Origin: Roseisolibacter agri
Lineage (GTDB): Bacteria; Gemmatimonadota; Gemmatimonadetes; Gemmatimonadales; Gemmatimonadaceae
Direction of reading: 5' to 3'
Length of the DNA stretch: 64,000 nt
Assembly (NCBI RefSeq): GCF_030159095.1
Contig: NZ_BRXS01000008.1
Span: 62,001 to 126,000, forward strand
Every line of letters starts with the position of its first letter. The first letter of the stretch is position 1. Under the pieces are notes generated by a model. The model ran no database searches. It was given only the letters and a program-made list of their open reading frames with translations, and had not been told where the DNA came from. This document shows, piece by piece, positions 7,196 to 15,458 of the stretch. Made by a program: the position numbers and the translations under genes.

Positions 7196-8530
7196 ATGGC
7201 CTTCATGTTCGCGACCGGCATCGAGAACAGCTACCCGACCGTGCGGAACGCGCAGGGCGTGCGCGTGCGCGTCGACGAGATGGCCAAGTGCGGCCACTAT
7301 CAGCACTGGCGCACCGACTTCGACCTCGTTCAGCAGCTCGGGGTCGACTACCTGCGCTACGGCCCCCCGATCCACACGACCTGGCTCGGGCCGGACCGCT
7401 ACGACTGGGCGTTCGCCGACGAGACGTTCGCCGACCTCGCGCGGCGCGACCTCACGCCCATCGTCGACCTGTGCCACTTCGGGGTGCCCGACTGGGTCGG
7501 TGACTTCCAGAACCCCGACTTCGCGTCGCTCTTCGCCGGGTACGCACGCGCCTTCGCGACCCGCTTCCCGTGGGTGCAGCTCTACACGCCGGTGAACGAG
7601 ATGTACGTCTGCGCGCTCTTCTCGGCCAAGTACGGCTGGTGGAACGAGCAGCTGACCACGGACGCGGCGTTCGTCACCGCCATCAAGCACGTCGTGCGGG
7701 CGAACGTGCTCGCCATGCGCGCGATCCTCGACGTGCGCCCCGACGCGCTCTTCATCCAGAGCGAGTCGAGCGAGTATTTCCACGCCGCGAGCCCCGCCGC
7801 GCTGCCGCGCGCCGACTTTCTCAATCAGGTCCGCTTCCTCTCGCTCGACCTGAACTACGGGCGTCGCGTGAGCTCGGAGATGTACGAGTACCTGCTCGAC
7901 AACGGCCTGACGCGCGCGGAGTACCACGCTTTCCTCGACGAGACGCTCAAGCACCACTGCGTGCTGGGGAACGATTACTACGTGACCAACGAGCACCGCG
8001 TGGAGGCCGACGGCTCGACGCGCGCCTCGGGGGAGGTGTTCGGCTACGCCGTCATCACGCGCCAGTATTTCGACCGCTACCGGCTACCGGTGATGCACAC
8101 CGAGACGAACCTCGTGCAGGGGCCGACGGGCGATGAATCGGTGGCCTGGCTGCACAAGCAGTGGGCGAACGTGCTCCGCGTGCGGAACGACGGCGTGCCG
8201 GTGCTCGGCTTCACGTGGTACTCGCTCACCGACCAGGTGGACTGGGACACCGCGCTCCGTGAGGACAACGGCCGCGTCAACCCGCTCGGCCTCTTCGATC
8301 TCAACCGCGCCATTCGCCCAGTAGGCGCGGCGTACGCGACGCTGATCCGTGAATGGCGCGCCGTGCTGCCGACCCAGAGCACTGCCCTGACGGTGACCAC
8401 CGTGCGGCCGCGTCACGCCGGGGCTGGCGACGCCGCCCGGGCGGCGCTGTGGGCACGCGAGCGCCCGCTGCACGCCCCGCCCCAGGACCGCGCGGCGCCC
8501 GGCATGCCACGCGCGGGCGGCGAGGTATGA
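7196..8530 (+). CDS. Family 1 glycoside hydrolase-like protein
   Basis: 444 residues from ATG 7196; no signal peptide, so cytoplasmic. The TIM-barrel order of GH1 beta-glucosidases is visible: LGVDYLRYGPPIHTTWLGPDRYDW, a central YTPVNEMYV with the acid/base Glu near residue 135, and HTETN with the likely nucleophile near residue 303 (canonical ITENG). WYSLTDQVDWDTALRE and NPLGLFDLNR correspond to the aglycone and C-terminal parts. The Asn-Glu-Pro motif is NEM and the family's leader is short, so it is a divergent member, and the glycoside substrate is unknown. The SDR gene follows 29 bases later and probably shares its transcript, suggesting a sugar or glycoside oxidation pair. Confidence 0.85.
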   Translation: MAFMFATGIENSYPTVRNAQGVRVRVDEMAKCGHYQHWRTDFDLVQQLGVDYLRYGPPIHTTWLGPDRYDWAFADETFADLARRDLTPIVDLCHFGVPDWVGDFQNPDFASLFAGYARAFATRFPWVQLYTPVNEMYVCALFSAKYGWWNEQLTTDAAFVTAIKHVVRANVLAMRAILDVRPDALFIQSESSEYFHAASPAALPRADFLNQVRFLSLDLNYGRRVSSEMYEYLLDNGLTRAEYHAFLDETLKHHCVLGNDYYVTNEHRVEADGSTRASGEVFGYAVITRQYFDRYRLPVMHTETNLVQGPTGDESVAWLHKQWANVLRVRNDGVPVLGFTWYSLTDQVDWDTALREDNGRVNPLGLFDLNRAIRPVGAAYATLIREWRAVLPTQSTALTVTTVRPRHAGAGDAARAALWARERPLHAPPQDRAAPGMPRAGGEV

Positions 8531-8558
8531 GCGCCGATGAGAGCCCCATGAGAACCCC

Positions 8559-9380
8559 ATGAGCGGCCCCATGCGCCGCCCTGACGCGGGACTCCCGGAA
8601 GCCGCAGCCCACGAGATCCCCACGGGCCGCGAGGCCCGACGCTTCGACGGACAGACGGTGATCGTGACGGGCGGTGCGAGCGGCATCGGACTCGCCGCCG
8701 CGCGGCGCTTCGCGGCCGAGGGGGCGCGCGTGGTGATCGCCGACCGCGACGCGGCGGCGGCGGCGCGCGCGGCCGACGGGCTGCGCGCGGCGGGGGCGGC
8801 CGGCGCCGCGGGTGCGCCGTGCGACGTCGCCGACGAAGCGCAGGTGCGCGCGTGCGTGGCCGAGGCGGTGGCGCGCTTCGGCCGGCTCGACGTGGTGGTC
8901 AACAACGCCGGCCTGATGGTGGTCAAGGCGATCCCCGACCTCACCGCCGACGACTGGCGGCGCGTACTGGCCGTCGACCTGCTCGGCGCCTTCTTCTTCA
9001 TCCGCGAGGCGTTCGCGGCGATGCGTCCGGGCGGCGCGATCATCAACGTCGCCAGCGTGCACGCCCTCGAGACCACGCCGCAGGCCGCCGCCTACGCCGC
9101 CGCGAAGGCGGGGCTCGTGTCCCTAACCCGGTCGGCGGCGCTCGAAGCCCGCGCACGGGGGCTGCGCGTCAACGCGGTGCTGCCCGGGGCCGTCGATACG
9201 CCCATGCTGTGGGACAACCCCAATGTGCGCGCCGGCCTTGAGGTCGTCGACCGCGCGGCCGTGGGCACGCCCGACGACGTGGCGGCGGCTATCGCGTACC
9301 TAGCCTCCGCCGACGCGCGGTTCGTGCAGGGCGCGGCGCTCGTGATCGACGGCGGGCGCCTGGACCGGCTCGGCGGGTAG
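8559..9380 (+). CDS. Short-chain dehydrogenase/reductase (classical SDR)
   Basis: 273 residues from ATG 8559; several in-frame or nearby ATGs (8537, 8550) make the exact start uncertain. All classical SDR motifs are seen: cofactor loop TGGASGIG near residue 38, NNAG near 116, the catalytic Ser in NVASVHAL near 166, and YAAAK near 181 (Tyr and Lys). DRDAAAAARAAD follows the second strand with an acidic residue after it (IADRD), typical of NAD(H) preference. It ends FVQGAALVIDGGR. Together with the upstream GH1-like hydrolase it may oxidise a released sugar or alcohol; the substrate is not deducible. Confidence 0.95.
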   Translation: MSGPMRRPDAGLPEAAAHEIPTGREARRFDGQTVIVTGGASGIGLAAARRFAAEGARVVIADRDAAAAARAADGLRAAGAAGAAGAPCDVADEAQVRACVAEAVARFGRLDVVVNNAGLMVVKAIPDLTADDWRRVLAVDLLGAFFFIREAFAAMRPGGAIINVASVHALETTPQAAAYAAAKAGLVSLTRSAALEARARGLRVNAVLPGAVDTPMLWDNPNVRAGLEVVDRAAVGTPDDVAAAIAYLASADARFVQGAALVIDGGRLDRLGG

Positions 9381-9552
9381 ATCCCTTCGCGGCACGGCAT
9401 GCGCGTTCACCTGACGGCACCGCAGCGGCCGTGCTCGGGCGGCGGTAACGGCGACGCCGTGTGGATCGTCTGCTGTCGGAGCTACGACCCACGAGAGGCC
9501 GCTCGAGCCACCGCGTGTGCGCCTCGCGACCTGCCACCCGTCCTGTCCGGCC

Positions 9553-10335
9553 ATGCCGCCGTCGCTGCCGCCCGCCCTACGCGATCCGCTCGCCGCCGCC
9601 TTCCGGTACTACGAGCGCCGCCAAGAAGTGGCCGCCCACAACTTGGCGAACGTCGATACCGCCGCCTTCAAGGGCGAGCGGGTGTTCGCGCGGGTGCTGG
9701 GCGCTGCGGCCGTCGGCCCGGCGGCCGTCGGCCCGGCGGCCGTCGGCCCGGCGGCCGTCGGCCCGGCGGAAGAGGGGCCGTCGGTGCCGGTCCCCGATGC
9801 GGCGACGGACCTGCGGCAGGGGCCGCTGATGGACACGGGCGCGCCGCTCGACCTCGCACTGTCGGGCCCCGGGTTCTTCGTGGTAGCCACGCCGGGCGGC
9901 GAGCGCTGGACGCGCGGCGGGAGCTTCTCGCTCGCCGTCGACGGGAGCATCCAGGACGCGACCGGGGCGGCGTTGCTGGGCCCGGACGGGCCGATCCGGA
10001 TCCCCGCGGGTGCGGCGCAGATCACGCTGGATGGGGGCGGACGCATGCTGGCCGACGGCCGGGTGGTAGGGCACCTCCGCTTGGAGATGCCCCTCGGCCC
10101 GGTCGTTCAGCTCGCCCACGAAGCCGGCGGGCACGCCGTCCCGACGGCCCCGCGTGTCGGCGCCCCTGGCACCACGATGGTGCGGCAGGGCATGCGCGAG
10201 GGGAGCAACGTGAACGCCCTGAGCGCGATGGTCGACCTGATCGGCATCCAGCGCGCCTACGCCGCTCTCGGCAAGGCGCACGCGACACGCGAAGCGGTCG
10301 AGGACCAGGCGAACGAGTTGGGCAAGCCGGTCTGA
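9553..10335 (+). CDS. Flagellar basal-body rod family protein (FlgF/FlgG-like)
   Basis: 260 residues from ATG 9553. The N-terminus has the rod-protein motif AAHNLANVDTAAFKGERV. The middle has the hook/rod core (DTGAPLDLALSGPGFFVV, RWTRGGSFSLAVDGSI, LLGPDGPIRIP). The C-terminus has QGMREGSNVNALSAMVDLIG followed by IQRAYAALGKA, the coiled segment that packs in the rod. An AAVGP x4 insert after the first helix is encoded by a perfect 15-bp tandem array. FlgF/FlgG form the proximal/distal rod of the flagellum. No other flagellar gene is near, so this is an orphan or displaced copy. Whether FlgF or FlgG cannot be decided here. Confidence 0.88.
   Translation: MPPSLPPALRDPLAAAFRYYERRQEVAAHNLANVDTAAFKGERVFARVLGAAAVGPAAVGPAAVGPAAVGPAEEGPSVPVPDAATDLRQGPLMDTGAPLDLALSGPGFFVVATPGGERWTRGGSFSLAVDGSIQDATGAALLGPDGPIRIPAGAAQITLDGGGRMLADGRVVGHLRLEMPLGPVVQLAHEAGGHAVPTAPRVGAPGTTMVRQGMREGSNVNALSAMVDLIGIQRAYAALGKAHATREAVEDQANELGKPV
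9706..9765 (+). repeat. Tandem array, 15-bp unit x4 inside the rod-protein gene
   Basis: Unit GCGGCCGTCGGCCCG, four exact copies, encoding AAVGP repeats. The period is a multiple of three, so the frame is kept. Confidence 0.95.
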
Positions 10336-10475
10336 TCCGTCCCGGCCGTTCGGGGCGCGTCCGGTGCCGGCCATGCGCGCCGGCTGGCTGAGCGGTCAGC
10401 CAGTGCCCCCGACTCGTCGCCGCGTATGGGAACGGCCTGACAGGCGGCGCGTATCATGGAGGGCCTCCCATCCTC

Positions 10476-10491
10476 TGTGATGTGCATCACA
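10476..10491 (+). promoter_or_regulatory. CRP/FNR-type palindrome TGTGA-N6-TCACA
   Basis: The sequence TGTGATGTGCATCACA is an exact match to the classical CRP consensus half-sites TGTGA/TCACA with a 6-bp spacer. It lies just ahead of the DUF1906 gene. If translation began at GTG 10482 the site would overlap the start; GTG 10545 leaves it 53 bases upstream, in a normal regulatory position. A CRP-family regulator is assumed, not seen in the window. Confidence 0.55.
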
Positions 10492-10544
10492 CGCTGCTCG
10501 CTCGTCTGGCGCGCTGGTCCCCCCGGTCCGCGCGTGGCACTCAG

Positions 10545-11564
10545 GTGCCCCTGATTCGGGCTGCCTGCCTCGGCCTCGCTGTGGCGCTCCTCGCCGTGCC
10601 CGGCGTGCTGCGACTCTCGGTAGTCGCGGGCCTACGCGCGGACCTGCAGGCGCTCGGCCGCACTGTGCCGACGCTCGCCGGGGTGGCGACGGGTGAAGCG
10701 GCCGACCTGGCCGTGGCAGACCGCGCACCGGACGCCGGGCGCCACCTCGGGTTCGACACGAGCGTGTACCCGGGCGACCGCGCCATGCGGGCCTGGAAGG
10801 CCTCCGACGCTCCCTACGAGTGGGTGGGCTACTACCTGCCGGCGCCCTGCCACCGCGACGCTTCCTGGAGCGGCAGGCGCCGGGCGCTGGCCGACATGGG
10901 CTGGGGCACGGCGGTCATCTACGTCGGGCAGCAGACGTGGGGGCGCACGCCGCGGCCGGGCTCTCGGGCGGCGCCGGCCGCCGCGCGGCGCGGGGCCGTG
11001 TGCGACGCCGACCTGGTGAGCGGCCCGCGGGGGGAGGTCGAGGCGGCGGACGCGGTGGCGCGGACCGCGGCGGAGGGGTTCGCGCGGGGGACGGTCATCT
11101 TCCTCGACCTCGAGTACATGGCGTCGGTGCCGCCGGCCATGCGCGACTACTACCGCGCGTGGGTCGCGCGCGTGCTCGCCGACGGGCGGTTCGTGCCGGG
11201 CGTCTACGTGCACACGCGCAACGCGGCCGAGGTCTACCGCGACATGCAGGCCGTCTTCGCGCAGGCCGGCGTCGCGCACACCCCGCACGTCTGGGTGGCG
11301 GACGGCCGCCGCTTCGCGCCGGACAAGCCGCCGCAGGCCACCGGGCACGCCTTCGCGTCCGCCTGGCAGGGGGTGCTCGACGTGGTGCAGCGGTGGAACG
11401 GCGTCGCGCTGTCCATCGACGTGAACGTCGCCCGCGTGCCGTCGCCGTCGGACCACGAGTCGCTCACGCATGTCGCCGCCGTCTCGCCGGCGGCGGCGCC
11501 GCCGACCACGCCGGCCGACGCCCGTCGCATGGCCATGGAGAGGGCCGCAGGCGTGGCCGAGTAG
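10545..11564 (+). CDS. DUF1906 (glycoside hydrolase-like, Rv2525c-type) exported protein
   Basis: 339 residues from GTG 10545; a longer form from GTG 10482 is possible but would overlap the CRP-like palindrome. The N-terminus is one hydrophobic segment (CLGLAVALLAVPGVLRLSVV), a signal peptide or anchor. The body has the DUF1906 barrel: LGFDTSVYPGDRAMRAW, YEWVGYYLPAPCH, GWGTAVIYVGQQTWG, GTVIFLDLEYM and a long C-terminal barrel half with WQGVLDVVQRWNGVALSIDVN. The family has a TIM-barrel fold related to GH25-like peptidoglycan enzymes and is usually exported; the catalytic activity is unproven. LDLE supplies candidate catalytic acids. The C-terminal 45 residues are low-complexity. Confidence 0.82.
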   Translation: MPLIRAACLGLAVALLAVPGVLRLSVVAGLRADLQALGRTVPTLAGVATGEAADLAVADRAPDAGRHLGFDTSVYPGDRAMRAWKASDAPYEWVGYYLPAPCHRDASWSGRRRALADMGWGTAVIYVGQQTWGRTPRPGSRAAPAAARRGAVCDADLVSGPRGEVEAADAVARTAAEGFARGTVIFLDLEYMASVPPAMRDYYRAWVARVLADGRFVPGVYVHTRNAAEVYRDMQAVFAQAGVAHTPHVWVADGRRFAPDKPPQATGHAFASAWQGVLDVVQRWNGVALSIDVNVARVPSPSDHESLTHVAAVSPAAAPPTTPADARRMAMERAAGVAE

Positions 11565-11747
11565 CAGGCCGGCTCGGCCGGTGTCCGCCCGTGGTGCCTT
11601 CCCGCGGTACCGGGCGACGGTACGGGGCTGGGAGACCGGCCCGAACCATGCCCGAGCGCCGCGTATGCCGTTCATGCCGTTCATGCCGCGCACCGAGCGT
11701 TCGTTCGTCCTGCCGTCGCGTCGCGCCCGCGCGGCGCCCACGCGGCC

Positions 11748-11988
11748 GTGACGCCCCGTCCGGACCCCGTCGTCGTCGGCAGCGGCCCGAACGGGCTCGC
11801 CGCCGTCATCGTGCTCGCCCAGGCCGGGAGCCACGTCGTGGTGCGGGAGGCGGCGCAGGGTTCCCTCCGGCTCCTCGACCTGGCGCCCCAGCAGGTGCTG
11901 CGCGTGGCCGGCCACCGGCTGCCCCGGCGCCAGCGCGACGCGCTCGCGCGCTTCCGCGGTGGGGCCGGCGTGTATCAGGATGTCGGGC
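11748..11988 (+). pseudogene. CrtI/phytoene-dehydrogenase-like FAD oxidoreductase fragment
   Basis: The fragment starts with a good FAD-binding Rossmann motif (VVVGSGPNGLAAVIVLAQAG, then VVREAAQG) and jumps directly to LLDLAPQQVLRVAGHRLPRR and RFRGGAGVY, which in intact phytoene-dehydrogenase-like proteins lies well over a hundred residues later. The part between is deleted and the frame becomes meaningless after about 11988. A dead gene. Intact relatives oxidise carotenoid-type or other hydrophobic substrates with FAD. Confidence 0.75.
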
Positions 11989-12600
11989 AGACTGGGGCGG
12001 CCGCTGCGGGTCGGAGGTCGCGCCGCTGCGCGAGCACCGCGCTGGCGGTAGGTTCCTGCACGTCAACCACAACTCTGTAGCACCCAGCCCGAGTTGTACG
12101 CGCCGGCGTTGCACACGGCGTGTCTGTCGTGGTGTCTGTCCGCTCCAGGGCTGAAGGCCGGCGCCACATCGCCGCGTACCGCAGCGAGCGGCTCGCGGAG
12201 ACGCAAGTGCCGGAGCGCGGCGCGCGACGGGGCTCGGGTGGCGCGCGGACCGGGGTGGTGCCACGACTGGGGCTACTGGCTTGCGTGGGTGGTGGGTTGC
12301 GCGTGCGAAGCACAGTTTGCTGTGCGCCGACGTGGCGTCTGCCCGCAGCGGACGCGTGTCCGGCGAGGCCATGACCACCCCCGCCGCACGCGAGCGGTGG
12401 CACGTACGTCAGCGGTGACAAACGCACCCTCGGCCGCCGGAGCGCGTGGGCCTGGTCGCGGCGGCTCCGAGGGAAGCGTACCGCCCGGACGGGTGCGCAG
12501 CAGGCACGGAGGAACCGCGACGATAGCGAGGCTGGTAGCCGGAGCCATGGCTTGCCACCCGCCCGTCTGTCCAACCCGAACCACGCCAGAGGCGCACCCG
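11989..12600. other. Non-coding region before HEAT copy 2
   Basis: No convincing gene. It contains decayed downstream sequence of the oxidoreductase fragment and the leader of the HEAT gene. ATG 12547 is an alternative start for the HEAT gene. No clear hairpin or operator. Confidence 0.5.
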
Positions 12601-13827
12601 ATGGAGCACGAGACAGCCCGCCCGCGGCCCACGGGCGCTGCCGCCGACGTGCCGTGCGGCCCGACGTGCCGCGCTGCCGACGGCGCCACCTCTGGCGCGC
12701 CTCGCCTCGCCACGCTCGCACCGGCCGGCCGTGGCGACGCGCTCGGCGCGGCGATCTCGCGGACGCGGACGCGGAGCGGCATCCGCCAAAGGAGCGCGAC
12801 GCCGCCTCGGGTGCTCGTCGCGGCCGGTGTGGTGATCGCCGCCCTCACCGGAAGTGCTGGCTGTTACACCGACCCCGGCTACAAGGGCCGCCCCAGCGAC
12901 GCGTGGATTGCGCAGCTCGCCGCGCCCGGCCTCGACGGCCGGCTTGACGCCGCGGCCGCGCTGGGCGAGGTGCTCCGCCTCCAGCCGAACGCGCCCAAGG
13001 TGGTGACCGCCCTGGTCGCGGCGCTCGCCGACACGAGCGACCCGGTGCGTGTCGCCGCCGCCTCGGCGATCCGGCATGCCGGGCGGGGCGGCGGCCGGGT
13101 GCGCGAGCAGCTCCAGCGCGACGCGGTGCCGGCCGTCGCCGCGTTGCTCGCCGACTCCGCGCACCCGGTGGTGCGGACACAGGCGGTCGCCGTGCTTCGA
13201 GACTTCGGCCCCGACGCGGCGCCGACCAGTGCCCCCGCGCTCGCGGGCGCACTCAGCGACCCGGACCCGTTTGTGCGCCGCCCGGCCGCCGAGGCGCTCG
13301 GCGCCCTGGGCGAGGCGGCCCAGCTGGTGGCGGCATCGCTCGCGCGCGCGGCGACGCGGGACGGGGACTTCCGCGTACGCCGAGCGGCGGCGCATGCGCT
13401 CGCCCTCGTCGGCGGCCCGCCGGGCACCGTCGGCCCGGCGCTCGTCGGCGCGCTCCGGGACACCGTGGAGCTGGTGCGCGAGGCGGCCGCCGAGGGCATG
13501 GGCCAACGCGGCGCTGACGGGTTGTCCGAGTGGACCGTGCCGGCCGCCGCCGGGGCGGGCGATCCGATGGCGATGCTGCGCGCCACCGCGACGGCGGACC
13601 CCAACCCTCGCGTGCGGATCGCGGCGGTCACGGCACTCGGCCTCGTCGGCGACCGGGCCAGCCGCCCGGCGCTCCGCCAAGCGCTCGCCGACCGAGACGC
13701 CACCGTGCGGCGGGAGGCCGAGCACGCGCTCTCGGCGCTGCACCGGCGCGGCGGTCAGGACCCGGGGATGGAGGAGCCGAGTCGGGCGGACCTCTGCCGG
13801 TCGAACCCAGGCGGGCCGGGGTGCTGA
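12601..13827 (+). CDS. HEAT-repeat lipoprotein (copy 2)
   Basis: 408 residues from ATG 12601, the same length as the relative at 1465. A charged leader of about 70 residues precedes a hydrophobic stretch ending in a lipobox (AALTGSAGC), so it is probably an anchored lipoprotein. Then follow TDPGYKGRPSDAWIAQLA and a chain of HEAT/PBS-type repeats (DPVRVAAASAIRHAG, HPVVRTQAVAVLRDFG, PFVRRPAAEALGALG, PRVRIAAVTALGLVG, ATVRREAEHALSALHRRGG). The tail ends GGPGC as in copy 1. HEAT arrays are protein-binding scaffolds. Here the gene is followed at once by a decayed LTXXQ gene, so the same two families are neighbours in both places, in reversed order. Confidence 0.88.
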   Translation: MEHETARPRPTGAAADVPCGPTCRAADGATSGAPRLATLAPAGRGDALGAAISRTRTRSGIRQRSATPPRVLVAAGVVIAALTGSAGCYTDPGYKGRPSDAWIAQLAAPGLDGRLDAAAALGEVLRLQPNAPKVVTALVAALADTSDPVRVAAASAIRHAGRGGGRVREQLQRDAVPAVAALLADSAHPVVRTQAVAVLRDFGPDAAPTSAPALAGALSDPDPFVRRPAAEALGALGEAAQLVAASLARAATRDGDFRVRRAAAHALALVGGPPGTVGPALVGALRDTVELVREAAAEGMGQRGADGLSEWTVPAAAGAGDPMAMLRATATADPNPRVRIAAVTALGLVGDRASRPALRQALADRDATVRREAEHALSALHRRGGQDPGMEEPSRADLCRSNPGGPGC

Positions 13828-13828
13828 T

Positions 13829-14308
13829 GATGCTGCAGATGCGCGTGTGGAAGAGGGTGCCGATGCCGCTTCTCGCCGCCGCTCTCGTAGCCGGAGGTGC
13901 GCAACGCGGTCGTCTAACGCGCGGGCCGCGCCGCGCCCCGTAGCGGCGCCCGTGCGAGACGAGTTGGACCCGCTCGGCTTCGTCGTGGAGCACCGCGCGG
14001 ACCGCGAGCTCACCGAACCGCAGAGGAGTGCTCTCCGAGACCTGTGTGCCGGGTTACGGGTGTCGAATCGCGCCGACTGGCGCGCCCTCGACTCGCTCGA
14101 CTTCGTGCTCCGCAGGCGCCTCGGGCCGTGGTTGCGCGAGGCACACGGGGGCCTGCGCCCGAGATGCGGGTGACTGCCGAAGATGACGCCCGATCAGCGG
14201 GAGGTGTTCGAGCCGCACATCGGGGCCATCCGAGCGAGGGGAGAGGCGACCGAGTGCCGAATGGCGGCGCTTCTCACGCCCGAACAGCGCGTGAGACTCG
14301 TGCGCCTA
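13829..14308 (+). pseudogene. Decayed LTXXQ-type protein gene, cut by IS630
   Basis: The coding signal is spread over three frames: a start with signal-like MPLLAAALVAGG (from 13829), then RDELDPLGFVVEHR and ELTEPQRSALRDLCAGLR in the next frame, and from 14183 MTPDQREVFEPHIGAIRA and LLTPEQRVRLVRL in a third. The second and third pieces match the two LTXXQ motifs of the intact gene at 815. At least two frameshifts are needed, and the 3-prime end is at the TA where the IS630 element begins. It is therefore a dead relative of the 815 gene. Confidence 0.7.
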
Positions 14309-15292
14309 GTAGCCCGAGTCGGAAGTACGTAGACAGAACCGAGCGACGGAGGCGAGGATCTCGTCGGCAGTCTTCGTCCAGACGAAGGGCCTCGCCTCCG
14401 TGTTCGCCACCGCGACGTACTGCCGGATCGCGCGCTCCAGCGCGTAGGTGCTGCGGTACACGCCGCGGGCGAGCTCGCGCCGCTGCAGGATGCTGAACCA
14501 GCACTCCACGAGGTTCAGCCACGACGCGGATGTGGGCGTGAAGTGCACGTGGTAGCGCGGGCGCTTCCGCAGCCACCGCCGGATGATCTCGGTCTTATGC
14601 GTGGCGGCGTTGTCGAGCACGAGGTGCACGTCGAGGGCCGCGAAGAGGTCCGTCGTCCCATGCCGCACGTAGTCGTGCGTGCGCCGCTCCAGCTGCGCGG
14701 AGCGCATCGGCATGACGGGCACGGTCGGTTCGCGCGCCTGGACCTGCGTCTTCTCGTCGACGCACAGCACGAGCGCCCGGTCCGGCGGCGCGAGATAGAG
14801 CCCGACCACGTCGCGCACCTTCTCGACGAACTGCGGATCGCGTGAGAGCTTGAACGTCTCGGTGCGGTGCGGCTGCAGGCCGAACGCCCGCCAGATGCGA
14901 CTCACGGCGGTCTGACTCAAGCCGACGCGTCGGGCGAGCTGCCGCGTGCTCCAGTGCGTGCCGTTGGGCGGCGCCTGCTCGAGGGTGGCGGCGAGCGCCT
15001 GATCGACCCGGTCATCGGTGATCGTGCGCGGCGCGCCGGGCCGGGGCTCGTCGGTCAGCCCCGCGAGGCCGCGCGTCGCGTACCGCTGGCGCCACTTCGC
15101 GACCGTGTGGCGGTGGGTGCCGAGCCGCGCCGCGATCTCCCCGTTGCTCGCCCCGTCGTCTGCCGCCGCCGCGAGGACGATGCGGGCCCGCAACGCGAGT
15201 GCCTGGGCCGTCTTCGGGCGGCGCGCCCAGCTCTGCAGCGTCAGCCGGTCAGCCTCGCTGACCGTGATCGGCACGGCATACGGCGCGGGCAT
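14306..15292 (-). CDS. IS630-family DDE transposase with internal deletion
   Basis: 328 residues. The N-terminal helix-turn-helix region is clear (SNGEIAARLGTHRHTVAKW, then a second winged helix QLARRVGLSQTAVSRIWRAF). The DDE core has the first Asp in LVLCVDEKTQVQA, the second in HLVLDNAATHK and the Glu in SWLNLVECWFS. Between LFAALD and DVHLVLDN about 35-40 residues normally present in this family (the strand and helix before the second Asp) are missing without a frameshift, joined at a repeated LDV. The three catalytic residues remain but the core fold is shortened, so activity is doubtful. The stop codon overlaps the element's TA end. Confidence 0.9.
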   Translation of the reverse strand: MPAPYAVPITVSEADRLTLQSWARRPKTAQALALRARIVLAAAADDGASNGEIAARLGTHRHTVAKWRQRYATRGLAGLTDEPRPGAPRTITDDRVDQALAATLEQAPPNGTHWSTRQLARRVGLSQTAVSRIWRAFGLQPHRTETFKLSRDPQFVEKVRDVVGLYLAPPDRALVLCVDEKTQVQAREPTVPVMPMRSAQLERRTHDYVRHGTTDLFAALDVHLVLDNAATHKTEIIRRWLRKRPRYHVHFTPTSASWLNLVECWFSILQRRELARGVYRSTYALERAIRQYVAVANTEARPFVWTKTADEILASVARFCLRTSDSGY

Positions 15293-15372
15293 GGCTCTCT
15301 CCAGTATGGGAGCCCGCTCCGCGCCGCACTACCCGCGCCAGACTGGCCACCTTCTACCAACTCAGACCACTA
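14307..15372 (-). mobile_element. IS630-family insertion sequence, TA to TA
   Basis: The element is bounded by TA dinucleotides at 14307-14308 and 15371-15372, as expected of IS630/Tc1-type insertion. The ends are imperfect inverted repeats (left TAGTAGCCCGAGTCGGAAG, right complement TAGTGGTCTGAGTTGGTAG). It holds a single transposase gene on the minus strand and is inserted at the end of the decayed LTXXQ gene. The transposase has an internal deletion, so the copy is probably immobile without help. Confidence 0.75.
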
Positions 15373-15458
15373 GCACTACCCTGCCAGATCTTCCCCTCGA
15401 GTTCGGCCTCGCAGAGGTAGGCCGCTGTGCATCGGTATGCTCCCGGGGGTGCACGACC

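Noticed and set aside
10482-10544. Longer N-terminus for the DUF1906 gene
   Set aside because: The extension overlaps an exact CRP-type palindrome and has no ribosome site, so the GTG at 10545 is preferred, with some doubt.
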